A program made the position numbers and the translations under genes. Shown piece after piece: positions 40,909 through 49,206 of a stretch of DNA of 54,507 nucleotides. Numbering within the stretch: the first letter of the stretch is position 1; the number at the start of each line of letters is the position of its first letter. Below the pieces are notes generated by a model. The model ran no database searches. It was given only the letters and a program-made list of their open reading frames with translations, and was not told the DNA's origin. The stretch is from an uncultured Verrucomicrobiota bacterium (lineage in GTDB: Bacteria > Verrucomicrobiota > Kiritimatiellia > RFP12 > UBA1067): contig CAMORM010000003.1 in assembly GCA_946623785.1 (NCBI GenBank), positions 1 to 54,507 on the forward strand. The letters run 5' to 3'.

Positions 40909-42402
40909 TCAGCTCTCCCTCGGGAAGAAGCCGTCGCAGCACACAAGCGCCACCACGACGGTCGTAAGCACGGCGGGGCAGCGCATCGCGCAGTCGCCGA
41001 ACGAATGGATAAACGTTGCGCAGCATCCAAGAAGCACCCCTGCCGGAGCGGACGGCATGCAGTATATTGCCATCGGCTTGGCGGGCGCCTTGTCGGCCGG
41101 CGCGAAGAGAGCCCAGTTGTAGAAGCGCTTCCAGGCCCTCCCTATGGGCCATACCAGCAGCCCGAGCACCGCAAGGAGAAGCGCGGCGCCGACAAGCCCG
41201 TGCTCGCAGGAGAACTGGATGTAGTCGTCATGGACGTTTACGCCGCCGACCATCTGGATGTGCTTCAGCTCCGACTCCGTCATGTAGCTTTGGCAGAAGT
41301 GCTTGTATCCCCATCCGCCCACGCCGAACGCAAGGTGGTCCTTCAGGATCGCAGTTGCCACGCGCTGGTGGTACTGGCCCTTCCCGCCGACGCGCTGGAA
41401 CACCGCGTCCGTCGTGATTGTCGACGCCTCGCCCTTGAGGTCGCTTGGGGCGAACGTGACGGCGAGGAACGAGACGACCACCAGCGATATGGCCGCGAAG
41501 ATGCACATCTTGAGCCGCCCCGCCTTCGTCGCCCTCGCGAAATACCTGAAGAACACGAGAAGGAACAGGACGAAGAACAGGGAGATCGACAGTATGATGG
41601 CCGCGCGCGAAAGCGTGTCAAGGGCTGCGATGAATAGGATCAGCACCGCAAGGAGCATGTAGTGGGCCTGCATGACAGGATGCTCGGGCCCCTTGACGGA
41701 CTCGAATTCGTGGGCGCGCGGCGCGCTCGCGACCTGCGCGAGGCGGTACTGCCACATCCCGCCAGCCACCGCGAAGTGGAACGTGAAGAAGTCGCCAGCC
41801 ATGTTTGGGTAGCCCCAGGCGGAGAAGAAGTAGCTAGGCATCGGGTCGCACGCCCAGAACGGCGACTGCGCGCCCGAAGCCTGCTGCACGAAGCCGAGGA
41901 TGGCAAGGGCAACGGCGTTCCAGACCATCATCTCGAGGAGCATACGCTTCCCGCGCTTGAGCAGGGAGTGCTTCGCCGCGACCATCGCCGCGAACGCCGG
42001 CAGGAACCACTGGAACACGCCGTAGTGGTCGAGACGGTCCACGCAGAACGGAAGGAAAGGCGCCGGGGGGTTCGGGTCCGCACCCGCCCTGATCAGCTTG
42101 TAGTCGCACACCGGGCACAGGCCCTTGTTGACGAACGGGATCGCCAGCAGGACGATGAACGCCACGCTGACCCATGTGAGCGGGTCGCGCGAAATGCCTC
42201 GCCACACGCGCACGCGTGCGTCGATGATCGACTCGTCGTGGCGGCTCTGCGGAAAGAACAGCATCCCCGAGAGAAGCAGCAGAAGGAACCATGGGACCAC
42301 CGGCAGCAGCAGGTCGGCCCGAGTTCCGCCGCATATCCACGAGAACATCGCGATGATCGCGAATACGTGGAACACGGCTGCGTTGCGAACGAAGTTGTTC
42401 AT
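40909..42402 (-). CDS. O-antigen ligase-like membrane protein (Wzy/WaaL family)
   Basis: A 497-residue protein with about 11-12 membrane helices and a long periplasmic loop. G-V-G-G-W-G-Y-K-H-F near 365 and V-H-D-D-Y-I-Q-F-S-C-E-H-G-L-V-G-A near 395 are the Wzy_C-type motifs, where the conserved His and the E-x-G-x-x-G end the large loop. Members either polymerise O-units or attach glycans to lipid A core or proteins; the sequence does not tell which. It starts one base after the ahcY stop (TGAAATG), so it is translationally coupled to an unrelated enzyme. Confidence 0.82.
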   Translation of the reverse strand: MNNFVRNAAVFHVFAIIAMFSWICGGTRADLLLPVVPWFLLLLLSGMLFFPQSRHDESIIDARVRVWRGISRDPLTWVSVAFIVLLAIPFVNKGLCPVCDYKLIRAGADPNPPAPFLPFCVDRLDHYGVFQWFLPAFAAMVAAKHSLLKRGKRMLLEMMVWNAVALAILGFVQQASGAQSPFWACDPMPSYFFSAWGYPNMAGDFFTFHFAVAGGMWQYRLAQVASAPRAHEFESVKGPEHPVMQAHYMLLAVLILFIAALDTLSRAAIILSISLFFVLFLLVFFRYFARATKAGRLKMCIFAAISLVVVSFLAVTFAPSDLKGEASTITTDAVFQRVGGKGQYHQRVATAILKDHLAFGVGGWGYKHFCQSYMTESELKHIQMVGGVNVHDDYIQFSCEHGLVGAALLLAVLGLLVWPIGRAWKRFYNWALFAPADKAPAKPMAIYCMPSAPAGVLLGCCATFIHSFGDCAMRCPAVLTTVVVALVCCDGFFPRES

Positions 42403-42403
42403 T

Positions 42404-43816
42404 TCAGTACCGATACCATTCTGACTTGTATGGGCCGTCGACGCTCACGCCGATGTACTCGGCCTGTCGCCTGGTGAGCTTCGTGAGCTTCGCGCCGCAC
42501 GCGGCGAGATGCAGCCTCGCGACCTCCTCGTCAAGCTCCTTCGGGAGCCTTACGACCCCCTTCACGCCGCCCTTCCAGAGGAGCATCTGCGCAATGCACT
42601 GGTTCGTGAAGCTGCTGGACATCACAAACGCCGGATGGCCGGTGGCGCATCCGAGGTTCACCAGGCGCCCCTCAGCCAGGAGGTAGATCGAGTGGCCGTC
42701 ACGGTACGTGAACTTGTCGAGCCCGGGCTTGAGCGTTACGCGCTTTACGCCGGGCCACGCCTTCAGGCGCGCGACCTGTATCTCGTCGTCGAAGTGACCG
42801 ATGTTGCACACGATCGCGTTGTCGCGCATCTTCGCCATGTGCTCCGCCGTGATTATGTCCGTGTTGCCGGTCGTGGTCACGTAGAGGTCCGCCCACTTGA
42901 GCACGTCTTCGACGCGCTTTACGTCGAAGCCGGCCATGCACGCCTGGAGCGCGCAGATGGGGTCGATCTCCGACACCGCCACCCTGCAGTGGTTCTCGCG
43001 CAGCGACTCCGCGCAGCCCTTGCCGACGTCGCCGTATCCGCACACGAACGCGTTCTTGCCGGCGAGCATGACGTCCGTTGCGCGCTTTATGCCGTCCACC
43101 AGCGACTCGCGGCAGCCGTAGATGTTGTCGAACTTGCTCTTCGTCACGGAGTCGTTCACGTTCACCGCCGGGAAGAGGAGCTTGCCCTGCTCGGCAAGCT
43201 GGTAGAGGCGGTGCACCCCGGTGGTCGTCTCCTCCGACACGCCGCGCACTTTCGCGGCCACCTGCGAAAACCACTTCGGGGACTTCTCGACCGTTCCGAG
43301 TATGACGCCCCATAGCGCCCGCTCCTCTTCGGACAGCTTCGGCATCTTCGCCTTGCGGAACGCCGCCCTCTCGGCGGCAGACCACCCCTCGGCCTCAACG
43401 CCCTTGTGCAGGATGAGCGTGGCATCCCCGCCATCGTCCACTATCAGGTCCGGCCCCTTGCCGTCCGGCCATGTGAGAGCCTGCTTCGTGCACCACCAGT
43501 AGTCCTCGAGCGATTCGCCCTTCCAGGCAAACACCGGCGTGCCGGCCTTGGCGATCGCAGCCGCGGCAGCGTCGTTCGTCGAAAAGATGTTGCAGCTCGC
43601 CCAGCGGACGTCCGCGCCTAGCGTCTGGAGCGTCTCGATGAGGATGGCCGTCTCGACCGTCATGTGCAGCGAGCCCATGATGCGCGCGCCCTTCAGCGGC
43701 TTCTTCGGGCCATACTTCTTGCGCACGGACATTAGGCCCGGCATCTCGTGCTCTTCCAGTTCAATGAGGCGCCTTCCGAGCGGCGCCTGGCTGATATCTG
43801 CTACCTTGAATTTCAT
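42404..43816 (-). CDS. ahcY: Adenosylhomocysteinase
   Basis: NAD-dependent enzyme that splits S-adenosylhomocysteine into homocysteine and adenosine. The protein has 470 residues. Motifs are M-P-G-L-M-S near 28, [10 protein letters not shown], the active-site segment [13 protein letters not shown], the Rossmann loop [10 protein letters not shown] and the C-terminal K-S-E-W-Y-R-Y. It carries the segment of about 40 residues (near 160-200) found in the longer bacterial form. It heads the long run down to tsaD. The -10 box ends eight bases before the ATG and no ribosome site is present. Confidence 0.96.
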   Translation of the reverse strand: MKFKVADISQAPLGRRLIELEEHEMPGLMSVRKKYGPKKPLKGARIMGSLHMTVETAILIETLQTLGADVRWASCNIFSTNDAAAAAIAKAGTPVFAWKGESLEDYWWCTKQALTWPDGKGPDLIVDDGGDATLILHKGVEAEGWSAAERAAFRKAKMPKLSEEERALWGVILGTVEKSPKWFSQVAAKVRGVSEETTTGVHRLYQLAEQGKLLFPAVNVNDSVTKSKFDNIYGCRESLVDGIKRATDVMLAGKNAFVCGYGDVGKGCAESLRENHCRVAVSEIDPICALQACMAGFDVKRVEDVLKWADLYVTTTGNTDIITAEHMAKMRDNAIVCNIGHFDDEIQVARLKAWPGVKRVTLKPGLDKFTYRDGHSIYLLAEGRLVNLGCATGHPAFVMSSSFTNQCIAQMLLWKGGVKGVVRLPKELDEEVARLHLAACGAKLTKLTRRQAEYIGVSVDGPYKSEWYRY

Positions 43817-43824
43817 AGTTGCGT

Positions 43825-43853
43825 ATTTTACCGAAAAACGGCGGGGTTCTCAA
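43825..43853 (-). promoter_or_regulatory. Promoter of ahcY
   Basis: TTGAGA (43853-43848), 17 bases, TAAAAT (43830-43825). The -10 box is eight bases from ATG 43816, predicting a start within two bases of the ATG. The element TTTGTCATTGAGA plus TTTTTCGGTA is shared almost exactly with 25020-25055. Confidence 0.75.
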
Positions 43854-43891
43854 TGACAAATCACCATGCGTTTTGCATGCGGAATTTGCAA

Positions 43892-43920
43892 TTGATTTCG
43901 GCGCGGAATTATGGTTTAAT
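43892..43920 (+). promoter_or_regulatory. Promoter of tRNA-Lys
   Basis: TTGATT (43892-43897), 17 bases, TTTAAT (43915-43920), again with TGG before the -10. A small hairpin (GCGGC-ATA-GCCGC, 43934-43946) lies between it and the tRNA. Confidence 0.7.
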
Positions 43921-43956
43921 ACGCGCGTTTTTTGCGGCATAGCCGCTTATCCGCAC

Positions 43957-44032
43957 CGGACTGTAGCTCAGTTGGTAGAGCATCTCACTTTTAATGAGGG
44001 TGTCGCGGGTCCGATTCCCGCCAGTCCGACCA
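43957..44032 (+). tRNA. tRNA-Lys (anticodon UUU)
   Basis: A 76-base cloverleaf including an encoded CCA end. The acceptor stem CGGACTG pairs with CAGTCCG. The D arm is GCTC-AGTTGGTA-GAGC. The anticodon stem TCTCA pairs with TGAGG around the loop CTTTTAA (anticodon TTT). The T arm GCGGG-TCCGATT-CCCGC deviates from the usual TTCGA loop start but keeps a 5-bp stem and 7-base loop. Confidence 0.95.
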
Positions 44033-44085
44033 TTACCAGTGTCCGCCCCTTACGCGGGCCGCTTGTACGAGCGGAGTTTCCGTCG

Positions 44086-44847
44086 TCATGGAGACGGGGA
44101 AAGGACATCCAGGTTGTTGAGGACTACGCCTGCGCCTTCGACCGCGGCCGTGGCAGGGTTGTCCGCGACATGGACGGGGAAGCCGACTTTTTCGGCAAGC
44201 CATTTTGCAAGACCCACGTCGACGCCATCTCCGCCCGTCAACACCGCGCCGTGGTCCAGGATGTCCGAGACGATGTTCCGGAGCCCCTTGGCCGCGCATT
44301 CTGCAAGCACGTCCTTCATCGCGCCGGCAACCATCTCCTTCGGGACCTGCTCGACTCGCTCGACCTTCGGCTCCGCCCCTTTCGCCGAACTTGCCGTAGC
44401 GCACCCGCACACATCGCGGGCTGCCACGATTCCCGCAAGCGCAATGACGGCAATCTGGCATCCTCCGCCCCTCATCTCGACAATCATGCTTCCACGAGGC
44501 TCGGACACCGGCACTCCTGCGCCGATCGCGGCAGCCATCGGAAGTTCAATCAGCAAAGGTCCCTTGACGCCAGCAATGGTCGCAGCGTCCTGAAACCTTC
44601 GTTTCTCCCCCTCGCCAATGCCGTGGTCTGCCGTCAGCACCGCGCGGATTTTCGGGCGAAACACCCCGCGGCGGATCCCCGCCCGGCCAAGGCACGCGGA
44701 GATCAGCTCCGGCAACGTGCCCGCGCCGGACGACGCGCGCAATTCATCCGTGCGTCCGCTGAACACGATGCCGCGCCCCTTCACGAGGACGTGTGAAGTC
44801 TCGGGGCCGATGTCGATTGCGATGTCCGTTGTTCCAAAGAGATTCAT
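44086..44847 (-). CDS. Divergent, shortened MreB-like actin homologue
   Basis: A 253-residue protein of the MreB/FtsA/Hsp70 actin fold. The N-terminus T-D-I-A-I-D-I-G-P-E-T-S-H-V-L-V-K-G-R-G aligns with the MreB phosphate-1 region (normally D-L-G-T-A-N-T). S-M-I-V-E-M-R-G-G-G-C-Q-I-A-V at 120-134 occupies the phosphate-2 position (normally D-I-G-G-G-T-T-E). A-V-L-T-G-G-D-G-V-D-V and V-H-V-A-D-N-P-A-T-A near the end match the MreB C-terminus. About 70-80 residues are missing after phosphate 2, where subdomain IIB should be. It starts one base after the stop of the neighbouring MreB-like gene, with GGAGGGC as ribosome site. Function unknown; a role in cell shape or the division scaffold is inferred. 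Confidence 0.75.
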   Translation of the reverse strand: MNLFGTTDIAIDIGPETSHVLVKGRGIVFSGRTDELRASSGAGTLPELISACLGRAGIRRGVFRPKIRAVLTADHGIGEGEKRRFQDAATIAGVKGPLLIELPMAAAIGAGVPVSEPRGSMIVEMRGGGCQIAVIALAGIVAARDVCGCATASSAKGAEPKVERVEQVPKEMVAGAMKDVLAECAAKGLRNIVSDILDHGAVLTGGDGVDVGLAKWLAEKVGFPVHVADNPATAAVEGAGVVLNNLDVLSPSP

Positions 44848-44848
44848 T

Positions 44849-45886
44849 TCAGCCCTCCTCCATCGACAGCGCCGGAATGCGTCCCGACTGAACCATCTCG
44901 AGCATTCCATCCGCCGCGTCGTCGAACGGCCTTTCGGCAAGCGCAAACTGCATCTTGAACCTGTCGCCGAGCATCGCGTCGAGCCCCTTCAGCTGCGCGC
45001 CGCCGCCTGAGAGCATAACGCCGCCGCTCGCGATCTCGGAAAGCGCCGCTTCGCCGAACTCGCGCGACGCGTCCTCCAGCAGTTCGCCGAACATCGCGGC
45101 GAGCCTCTCGATCGGCGCGGACATCGCGGCGCGCGCCCCTTCGGCGACCTGCGCGGCTGAGAGCTTGCATCCGGGCGGAGGCACGACCTCGCCGGCCGAA
45201 CCTGCAGACACGCCGACTGCCCGCTTGATTCGCTCGGCGTACTCCGTGCCCACGACAAGTCCGCACTCGCGCTCGAAGAACTCGACGACCGCGGCGTCCA
45301 AGGCATCTCCGCCGGCCCCAAGAATAGGCGTCTGCGAATAGACGCAGCGGGAAAGCGCAAGCTCTCCGTCCGAAAAGACGGCAGCCTGGCAGCATCGCGC
45401 GCCGACGACAAGCGCGGCGGAATATCCACTGCGCCGCCAAAGCCCCATGCCCACGGCGTGCGCAAGCGTTTCGTCGACCAGCACGACGCCGTTCGCCGCG
45501 AGGCTGCATCCGCACTGGACCGCGGCATCGGCAAGGACGCGTCGGCTATATGTGGTTGCACAGGAGGGAACGGAGAGTACGGCGCGCGGACGGACAAACT
45601 TCCCTCCCGCGCACGCCTTCTTTAAAAGGAAGCCAAGCACCGCCTCCAGGACATTGGGGTCGCAACCGCCGAAACCCTGGGCCAGCGGACGCGCGGCGAC
45701 AATATTATCAGGTACTCGCTCAAGCGCTTTCCACGCTTCGTCTCCAACCGCAAGAATGCGCATGGTCTGCGCCTGCAGCATGATCGCCGAAGGCTCGCGC
45801 AAGACAACGCCGCGTCCAGACACGCCGACTACGGCATTCGCCGCACCGACATCCATCACAACCATTTTCCCGATACCCATCGACAT
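44849..45886 (-). CDS. Divergent MreB-like actin homologue
   Basis: A 345-residue protein, normal MreB length. Clear MreB features are G-R-G-V-V-L-R-E-P-S-A-I near 24-35, A-R-P-L-A-Q-G near 65, V-L-S-V-P-S-C-A-T-T-Y-S-R-R near 103, G-T-E-Y-A-E-R-I-K near 213 and G-V-M-L-S-G-G-G-A-Q-L near 292. The nucleotide loops are altered: phosphate 1 is D-V-G-A-A-N-A, and phosphate 2 is V-V-G-A-R-C-C-Q-A-A-V at 160-170 instead of D-I-G-G-G-T-T. ATP turnover may therefore be lost or changed. Start ATG 45886 is followed by other in-frame ATGs; 45865 is possible. It is co-directional with the shortened paralogue downstream. Confidence 0.82.
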   Translation of the reverse strand: MSMGIGKMVVMDVGAANAVVGVSGRGVVLREPSAIMLQAQTMRILAVGDEAWKALERVPDNIVAARPLAQGFGGCDPNVLEAVLGFLLKKACAGGKFVRPRAVLSVPSCATTYSRRVLADAAVQCGCSLAANGVVLVDETLAHAVGMGLWRRSGYSAALVVGARCCQAAVFSDGELALSRCVYSQTPILGAGGDALDAAVVEFFERECGLVVGTEYAERIKRAVGVSAGSAGEVVPPPGCKLSAAQVAEGARAAMSAPIERLAAMFGELLEDASREFGEAALSEIASGGVMLSGGGAQLKGLDAMLGDRFKMQFALAERPFDDAADGMLEMVQSGRIPALSMEEG

Positions 45887-45921
45887 CTTATATACATTGG
45901 CCTATTTAGGCAACTGGCAGT

Positions 45922-45930
45922 AGAATACCA
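45922..45930 (-). promoter_or_regulatory. Extended -10 promoter of the MreB-like pair
   Basis: TGG-TATTCT (45930-45922) on the minus strand, about 36 bases before ATG 45886. No clear -35. Confidence 0.45.
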
Positions 45931-46010
45931 TATTTCTCCGCTATCTGCAACCTGTCAATCTGGATGAATCATAGTGCAAGTGCAGCATTGCTCATTGCAT
46001 GCCGTGGCGC

Positions 46011-47318
46011 TCACACATACACATAGTCGTTTAGGACGGGCTGGAGACCTTCGCCTGTCAGGTCGGCGTACATCTTCGAGAGGCTGCGCGCGTCGCTGAT
46101 CTCGAACTGCTCGTCGCCTTCCTTGTCCGAAGCCGACTCCTCCCCGTACTTCGACGCATGGTCGCCTATGCCAGTCGAGACGCCGGCAGAGACCTTCGTC
46201 GCCGCGATTTTCGCTATGCCGTTTCGGAAGGACGCGCTTTCGCGCGACGACACCGTTATCCCCGCGAAAGGCAGGAAGATGCGGTACGCGCAAAGCACCT
46301 GGCAGAGCTCGCGCTCGCCGATCTCTCCAGGACGCACGTCGGGGTGATTCGTTATCGGACGAAGCCGCGGACACGAAAGGCTTATCTCCGCGCCTGGGTA
46401 CTTGCGCTGCAGCAGGAACGCGTGCAAAGCGGTCGCGAACGCGTCCTTGCGGAAGTCTGAAAGCCCAAGGAGAGCAGAAAGCCCCACGCCGCGCATGCCA
46501 GCCATCAGCGCGCGCTCCTGTGCATCGAAGCGGTAAGGCCAAACGCGCTTGTGCCCCTGCAGATGCAGCTTCTCGTACTGCTCGGTGTCGTACGTCTCCT
46601 GGAACACCGTAACGTAGTCCGCGCCGCGCTCCCGCAGGTAGCGGTATTCGTCCGTGTTCATCGGATAGACCTCGAGCCCGACGAGACGGAAGTACTTCCG
46701 CGCGAGCTCGCATGCGTCGCCGATGTACTCCACCCCACTCACCGAGCGGCTCTCGCCTGTGAGGATCAGCACCTCCTCCATGCCCGACTTCGCTATGACC
46801 TCCATCTCGCGCTCTATCTGCCCCTTGTCGAGCTTCATGCGCCTTATGGGGTTGTAGCAGTTGAACCCGCAGTACACGCAGTAGTTCTCGCAGTGGTTCG
46901 CGATGTAGAGCGGCGTGAAGATGTACACCGTGTTGCCGAAGTGCCTTACCGTCTCCTCTCTCGCGCGCGCCGCCATGCGCTCGAGGAACGGCGCGGCAGC
47001 GGGGGAGAGAAGCGCCTGGAAATCGTCGACCGAGCACCGCTCGCGCTCGAGCGCGCGCCTGACGTCCACCGCGGTGTAGCGCGCGGGGTCGAAGGCGGAC
47101 ATCGCCTCCCTTACCCGGTCCTTGAGATCCGACTCGATTACCTCCATCCCAGGCATGTACGCCATGTGGTCGGTCCGGCACGACGGATCCCGCTCCAGTC
47201 TGTGCTTGCGCTCCAGCGCCGCGGGGGAAAGCCCAGCAGCGTCGAAGATGAGGTCGCTGCGCTTCGGGTCGCTTTGCGGACGGCTCTGGGAGCCGTCCCT
47301 GCCAGTGTTTCCTGCCAT
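46011..47318 (-). CDS. thiH: 2-iminoacetate synthase ThiH
   Basis: Radical SAM enzyme that cleaves tyrosine to dehydroglycine for the thiazole ring of thiamine. The protein has 435 residues. The cluster motif is C-E-N-Y-C-V-Y-C-G-F near 143-152, after L-L-S-P-A-A and F-G-N-T-V-Y-I-F-T-P-L-Y-I. I-T-V-S-S-R-E-S-A-S-F-R-N lies near the end. Start ATG 47318 has GAGGCG upstream and lies ten bases after thiG. It gives an N-terminal extension of about 57 residues compared with E. coli; in-frame ATGs at 47165, 47156 and 47147 are alternatives but have poor ribosome sites. Confidence 0.93.
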   Translation of the reverse strand: MAGNTGRDGSQSRPQSDPKRSDLIFDAAGLSPAALERKHRLERDPSCRTDHMAYMPGMEVIESDLKDRVREAMSAFDPARYTAVDVRRALERERCSVDDFQALLSPAAAPFLERMAARAREETVRHFGNTVYIFTPLYIANHCENYCVYCGFNCYNPIRRMKLDKGQIEREMEVIAKSGMEEVLILTGESRSVSGVEYIGDACELARKYFRLVGLEVYPMNTDEYRYLRERGADYVTVFQETYDTEQYEKLHLQGHKRVWPYRFDAQERALMAGMRGVGLSALLGLSDFRKDAFATALHAFLLQRKYPGAEISLSCPRLRPITNHPDVRPGEIGERELCQVLCAYRIFLPFAGITVSSRESASFRNGIAKIAATKVSAGVSTGIGDHASKYGEESASDKEGDEQFEISDARSLSKMYADLTGEGLQPVLNDYVYV

Positions 47319-47328
47319 AGGTGTCGCC

Positions 47329-48093
47329 TCAGTGCAAAAAGCCGGTCAGCGGATCGGACGCGGCAGCTCCACGCGAAAGGACCCGCCCCAGTCCGGCGAG
47401 GTATGCCTGTCGTCCCGCCTCTATCGCGAGCTTGAACGCCCGCGCCATGCGCGGCACGTCTCCAGAAGTCGCGAGCGCGGTGTTGGCCATTATCGCGGCC
47501 GCTCCCATCTCCATCGCGCGGCACGCCTGGCTCGGCGCGCCTATGCCCGCGTCCACGATTATCGGAAGCTCGATCTCGTCGATGAGTATCTGGATGAAGT
47601 CCGCCGTGGCAAGCCCCTTATTGGACCCGATCGGCGCGCCGAGCGGCATCACGGCCGCCGCGCCGGCCTTCACGAGGTCGCGCGCAACGTTGAGGTCCGG
47701 GTACATGTACGGGAGAACCGTGAAGCCCTCCGAGGCGAGCTGCTCGGTCGCCTTGATGGTCTCCTGGTTGTCCGGCAGCAGGTACTTCGTGTCGCGCATG
47801 ATCTCGATCTTCACGAAGCTCCCGCAGCCGAGCTCGCGCGCGAGGCGCGCTATGCGGACCGCCTCCTTTGCGTCGCGCGCGCCGGAGGTGTTCGGGAGGA
47901 GCGTCACCCCTTCCGGGATGTAGTCCATGATGTTCTCCTGCTCCTTCGTGTTGGCGCGACGCACTGAAAGCGTGATAATCTGCGCTCCCGCGTGCTCGAT
48001 CGCGGCCTGCACGAGGCTCAGCGAATACTTGCCGGATCCGAGTATGAAGCGCGACGTGAATTCGCGTCCGCCGAGTGTGAATTTGTCGTTCAT
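47329..48093 (-). CDS. thiG: Thiazole synthase ThiG
   Basis: Assembles the thiazole phosphate ring from deoxyxylulose phosphate, dehydroglycine and ThiS-thiocarboxylate. The protein has 254 residues. G-S-G-K-Y, the Schiff-base Lys in F-V-K-I-E-I near 97, [12 protein letters not shown] and [12 protein letters not shown] are all present. It is the third gene of thiS-thiF-thiG-thiH. An unusual repeat-filled gap of 134 bases separates it from thiF. Confidence 0.96.
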   Translation of the reverse strand: MNDKFTLGGREFTSRFILGSGKYSLSLVQAAIEHAGAQIITLSVRRANTKEQENIMDYIPEGVTLLPNTSGARDAKEAVRIARLARELGCGSFVKIEIMRDTKYLLPDNQETIKATEQLASEGFTVLPYMYPDLNVARDLVKAGAAAVMPLGAPIGSNKGLATADFIQILIDEIELPIIVDAGIGAPSQACRAMEMGAAAIMANTALATSGDVPRMARAFKLAIEAGRQAYLAGLGRVLSRGAAASDPLTGFLH

Positions 48094-48135
48094 AAGTGGT
48101 TAGTCGTTAGTGGTTAGTCGCTAGTCGTTAGTGGC
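48094..48135 (+). repeat. Six tandem heptamers in the thiF-thiG gap
   Basis: Six copies of a 7-base unit, consensus TAGT(C/G)G(T/C), run from 48094 to 48135. They end right at the thiG start codon side, so they form the thiG leader and replace any ribosome site there. Confidence 0.85.
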
Positions 48136-48147
48136 TGCAATTTTGTG

Positions 48148-48216
48148 GTGGGACGAGTGAGAGTAGTGGGACGAGTGGGGTGGTGGGACTCAACCACTCA
48201 AAAACTCAAAAACTCA
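48148..48216 (+). repeat. Second and third short repeat types in the thiF-thiG gap
   Basis: GTGGGACGAGTG occurs at 48148-48159 and 48166-48177, with a partial copy at 48183-48189, spaced 18 and 17 bases. It is followed by an 8-base period CTCAAAAA at 48197-48216. Together with the heptamers the gap is almost wholly repetitive. Confidence 0.8.
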
Positions 48217-48227
48217 TAACTGATTTG

Positions 48228-48863
48228 TCATGCCTCCTCCTCCCCGGCGAGGATCCGGAGGACAGCGGTCGCCTGATGCGCGGCGCAGACAAGGACGCGC
48301 GCGCCGTAGAGTCCCTGTCCGTCGTCAACATCCGCGACAAAGTCGCCGCACACCCATAGCCGCTTCGACACGCGCTTCGTCCTGATAGCGTTAGCGGAGC
48401 CGAGCCCCGCCATTCCTGACGCCGCAACGACCGGCTTCTCCGGAAACGCCTCCATCACGCCGGAGACAAGCATAGCCTTCGCCTCCGCGCGGTCGAACGC
48501 CTCGCACACGATGTCGTCGTCCGCAAGAAGTTCGCGCACGTTGTCCGGCCCGATGCGCAAGGTCTCAGCGACAACCGCGCAATACGGGTTGATCGCCGCG
48601 ATGTTGTCGCGCAGGGCCTCGGCTTTGGGCATTCCGACCTGCGAGGCGAAATACTGCTGACGGTTTAGGTTCGACGGCTCCACGCGGTCGAAGTCAATGA
48701 GGTGCAGATGCCCCACCCCGGCGCGCGCAAGCGCGATGGCGATGTTGGAGCCGAGCCCTCCGAGTCCGCACACCGCCACGCGGGCGGCGCTGAACTTCGG
48801 CTGGCGATCCGCGCCGTGCCGCGAGACTAGGGCGGCAAAGAAAGTCTCCCTGTCGGGCGTCAT
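48228..48863 (-). CDS. thiF: ThiS adenylyltransferase ThiF (short type)
   Basis: Activates the C-terminal glycine of ThiS with ATP before sulfur loading. The protein has 211 residues. The nucleotide loop V-C-G-L-G-G-L-G-S-N lies near 32-41, I-D-F-D-R-V-E-P-S-N-L-N-R-Q-Q-Y at 56-71 provides the Asp and Arg contacts, and E-A-F-D-R-A-E-A-K near 122. It lacks the zinc-binding Cys-x-x-Cys pairs of E. coli ThiF and is shorter, like the second ThiF type found mainly in anaerobes with ThiH. One base separates it from thiS. Confidence 0.9.
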   Translation of the reverse strand: MTPDRETFFAALVSRHGADRQPKFSAARVAVCGLGGLGSNIAIALARAGVGHLHLIDFDRVEPSNLNRQQYFASQVGMPKAEALRDNIAAINPYCAVVAETLRIGPDNVRELLADDDIVCEAFDRAEAKAMLVSGVMEAFPEKPVVAASGMAGLGSANAIRTKRVSKRLWVCGDFVADVDDGQGLYGARVLVCAAHQATAVLRILAGEEEA

Positions 48864-48864
48864 C

Positions 48865-49059
48865 TTAGCCGCCTCCCATGAAGCACACGATCTCGACCGA
48901 GTCGCCGTCGCGGAGCGTGGTCTCTGCGTATTTCCCCTTTGGCACGATCGTCTCGTTGATCTCGACGACGACGCGCGCCACGTTGAATCCAGCGGACTCG
49001 ACGTACTCCGCGACGGTCTTTCCCGCAGCGTCCTTTTCCTCTCCGTTTACCTTGACCAT
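48865..49059 (-). CDS. thiS: Sulfur carrier protein ThiS
   Basis: A 64-residue ubiquitin-like protein that carries sulfur as a C-terminal thiocarboxylate. It starts M-V-K-V-N-G-E-E, contains V-V-V-E-I-N-E-T-I-V-P-K in the middle and D-G-D-S-V-E-I-V near the end, and finishes with the required Gly-Gly (F-M-G-G-G). Start ATG 49059 has AAAAGGAG upstream; the open frame continues into the leader hairpin and that part is not coding. It heads the thi operon. Confidence 0.93.
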   Translation of the reverse strand: MVKVNGEEKDAAGKTVAEYVESAGFNVARVVVEINETIVPKGKYAETTLRDGDSVEIVCFMGGG

Positions 49060-49086
49060 GAAGCTCCTTTTCCGCACCTGTGGACC

Positions 49087-49141
49087 AAAAAAGCAAAAGC
49101 CAGCGCTAGTGGCACCCGAGGTGGTGCCCCCCATCGCTGGC
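49087..49141 (-). promoter_or_regulatory. Leader hairpin with U-tract before thiS (attenuator or riboswitch candidate)
   Basis: On the minus strand GCCAGCG (49141-49135) pairs with CGCTGGC (49105-49099). Inside, GGCACC (49128-49123) pairs with GGTGCC (49116-49111). The two stems are separated by an internal loop of ATGGGG on one side and ACTAG on the other. TTTTGCTTTTTT follows (49098-49087), then the thiS ribosome site. The layout is that of an intrinsic terminator in the 5' leader. It does not show the ordered conserved blocks of the TPP (THI-box) riboswitch, although CTGAGA occurs just before it. Confidence 0.7.
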
Positions 49142-49163
49142 TTCTCAGTCGTTGACGGTGGAT

Positions 49164-49192
49164 AGTATACTAAGACCTGCGCCCCGAGTCAA
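49164..49192 (-). promoter_or_regulatory. Promoter of the thi operon
   Basis: TTGACT (49192-49187), 17 bases, TATACT (49169-49164). It is one of the best promoter matches in the window and gives a leader of about 98 bases containing the hairpin at 49087-49141. Confidence 0.8.
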
Positions 49193-49206
49193 TCCGTAAT
49201 GGCGGA

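Noticed and set aside
44059..44074. Terminator after tRNA-Lys (CCGCT-TGTACG-AGCGG)
   Set aside because: The stem is only five pairs and only three T follow, too weak to claim.
48094..48216. CRISPR array
   Set aside because: Units are 7-12 bases with no unique spacers of 25-40 bases and no cas genes are present.
49087..49141. TPP riboswitch before thiS
   Set aside because: CTGAGA is present but the other THI-box blocks are not in the required order; recorded instead as an undefined leader hairpin.
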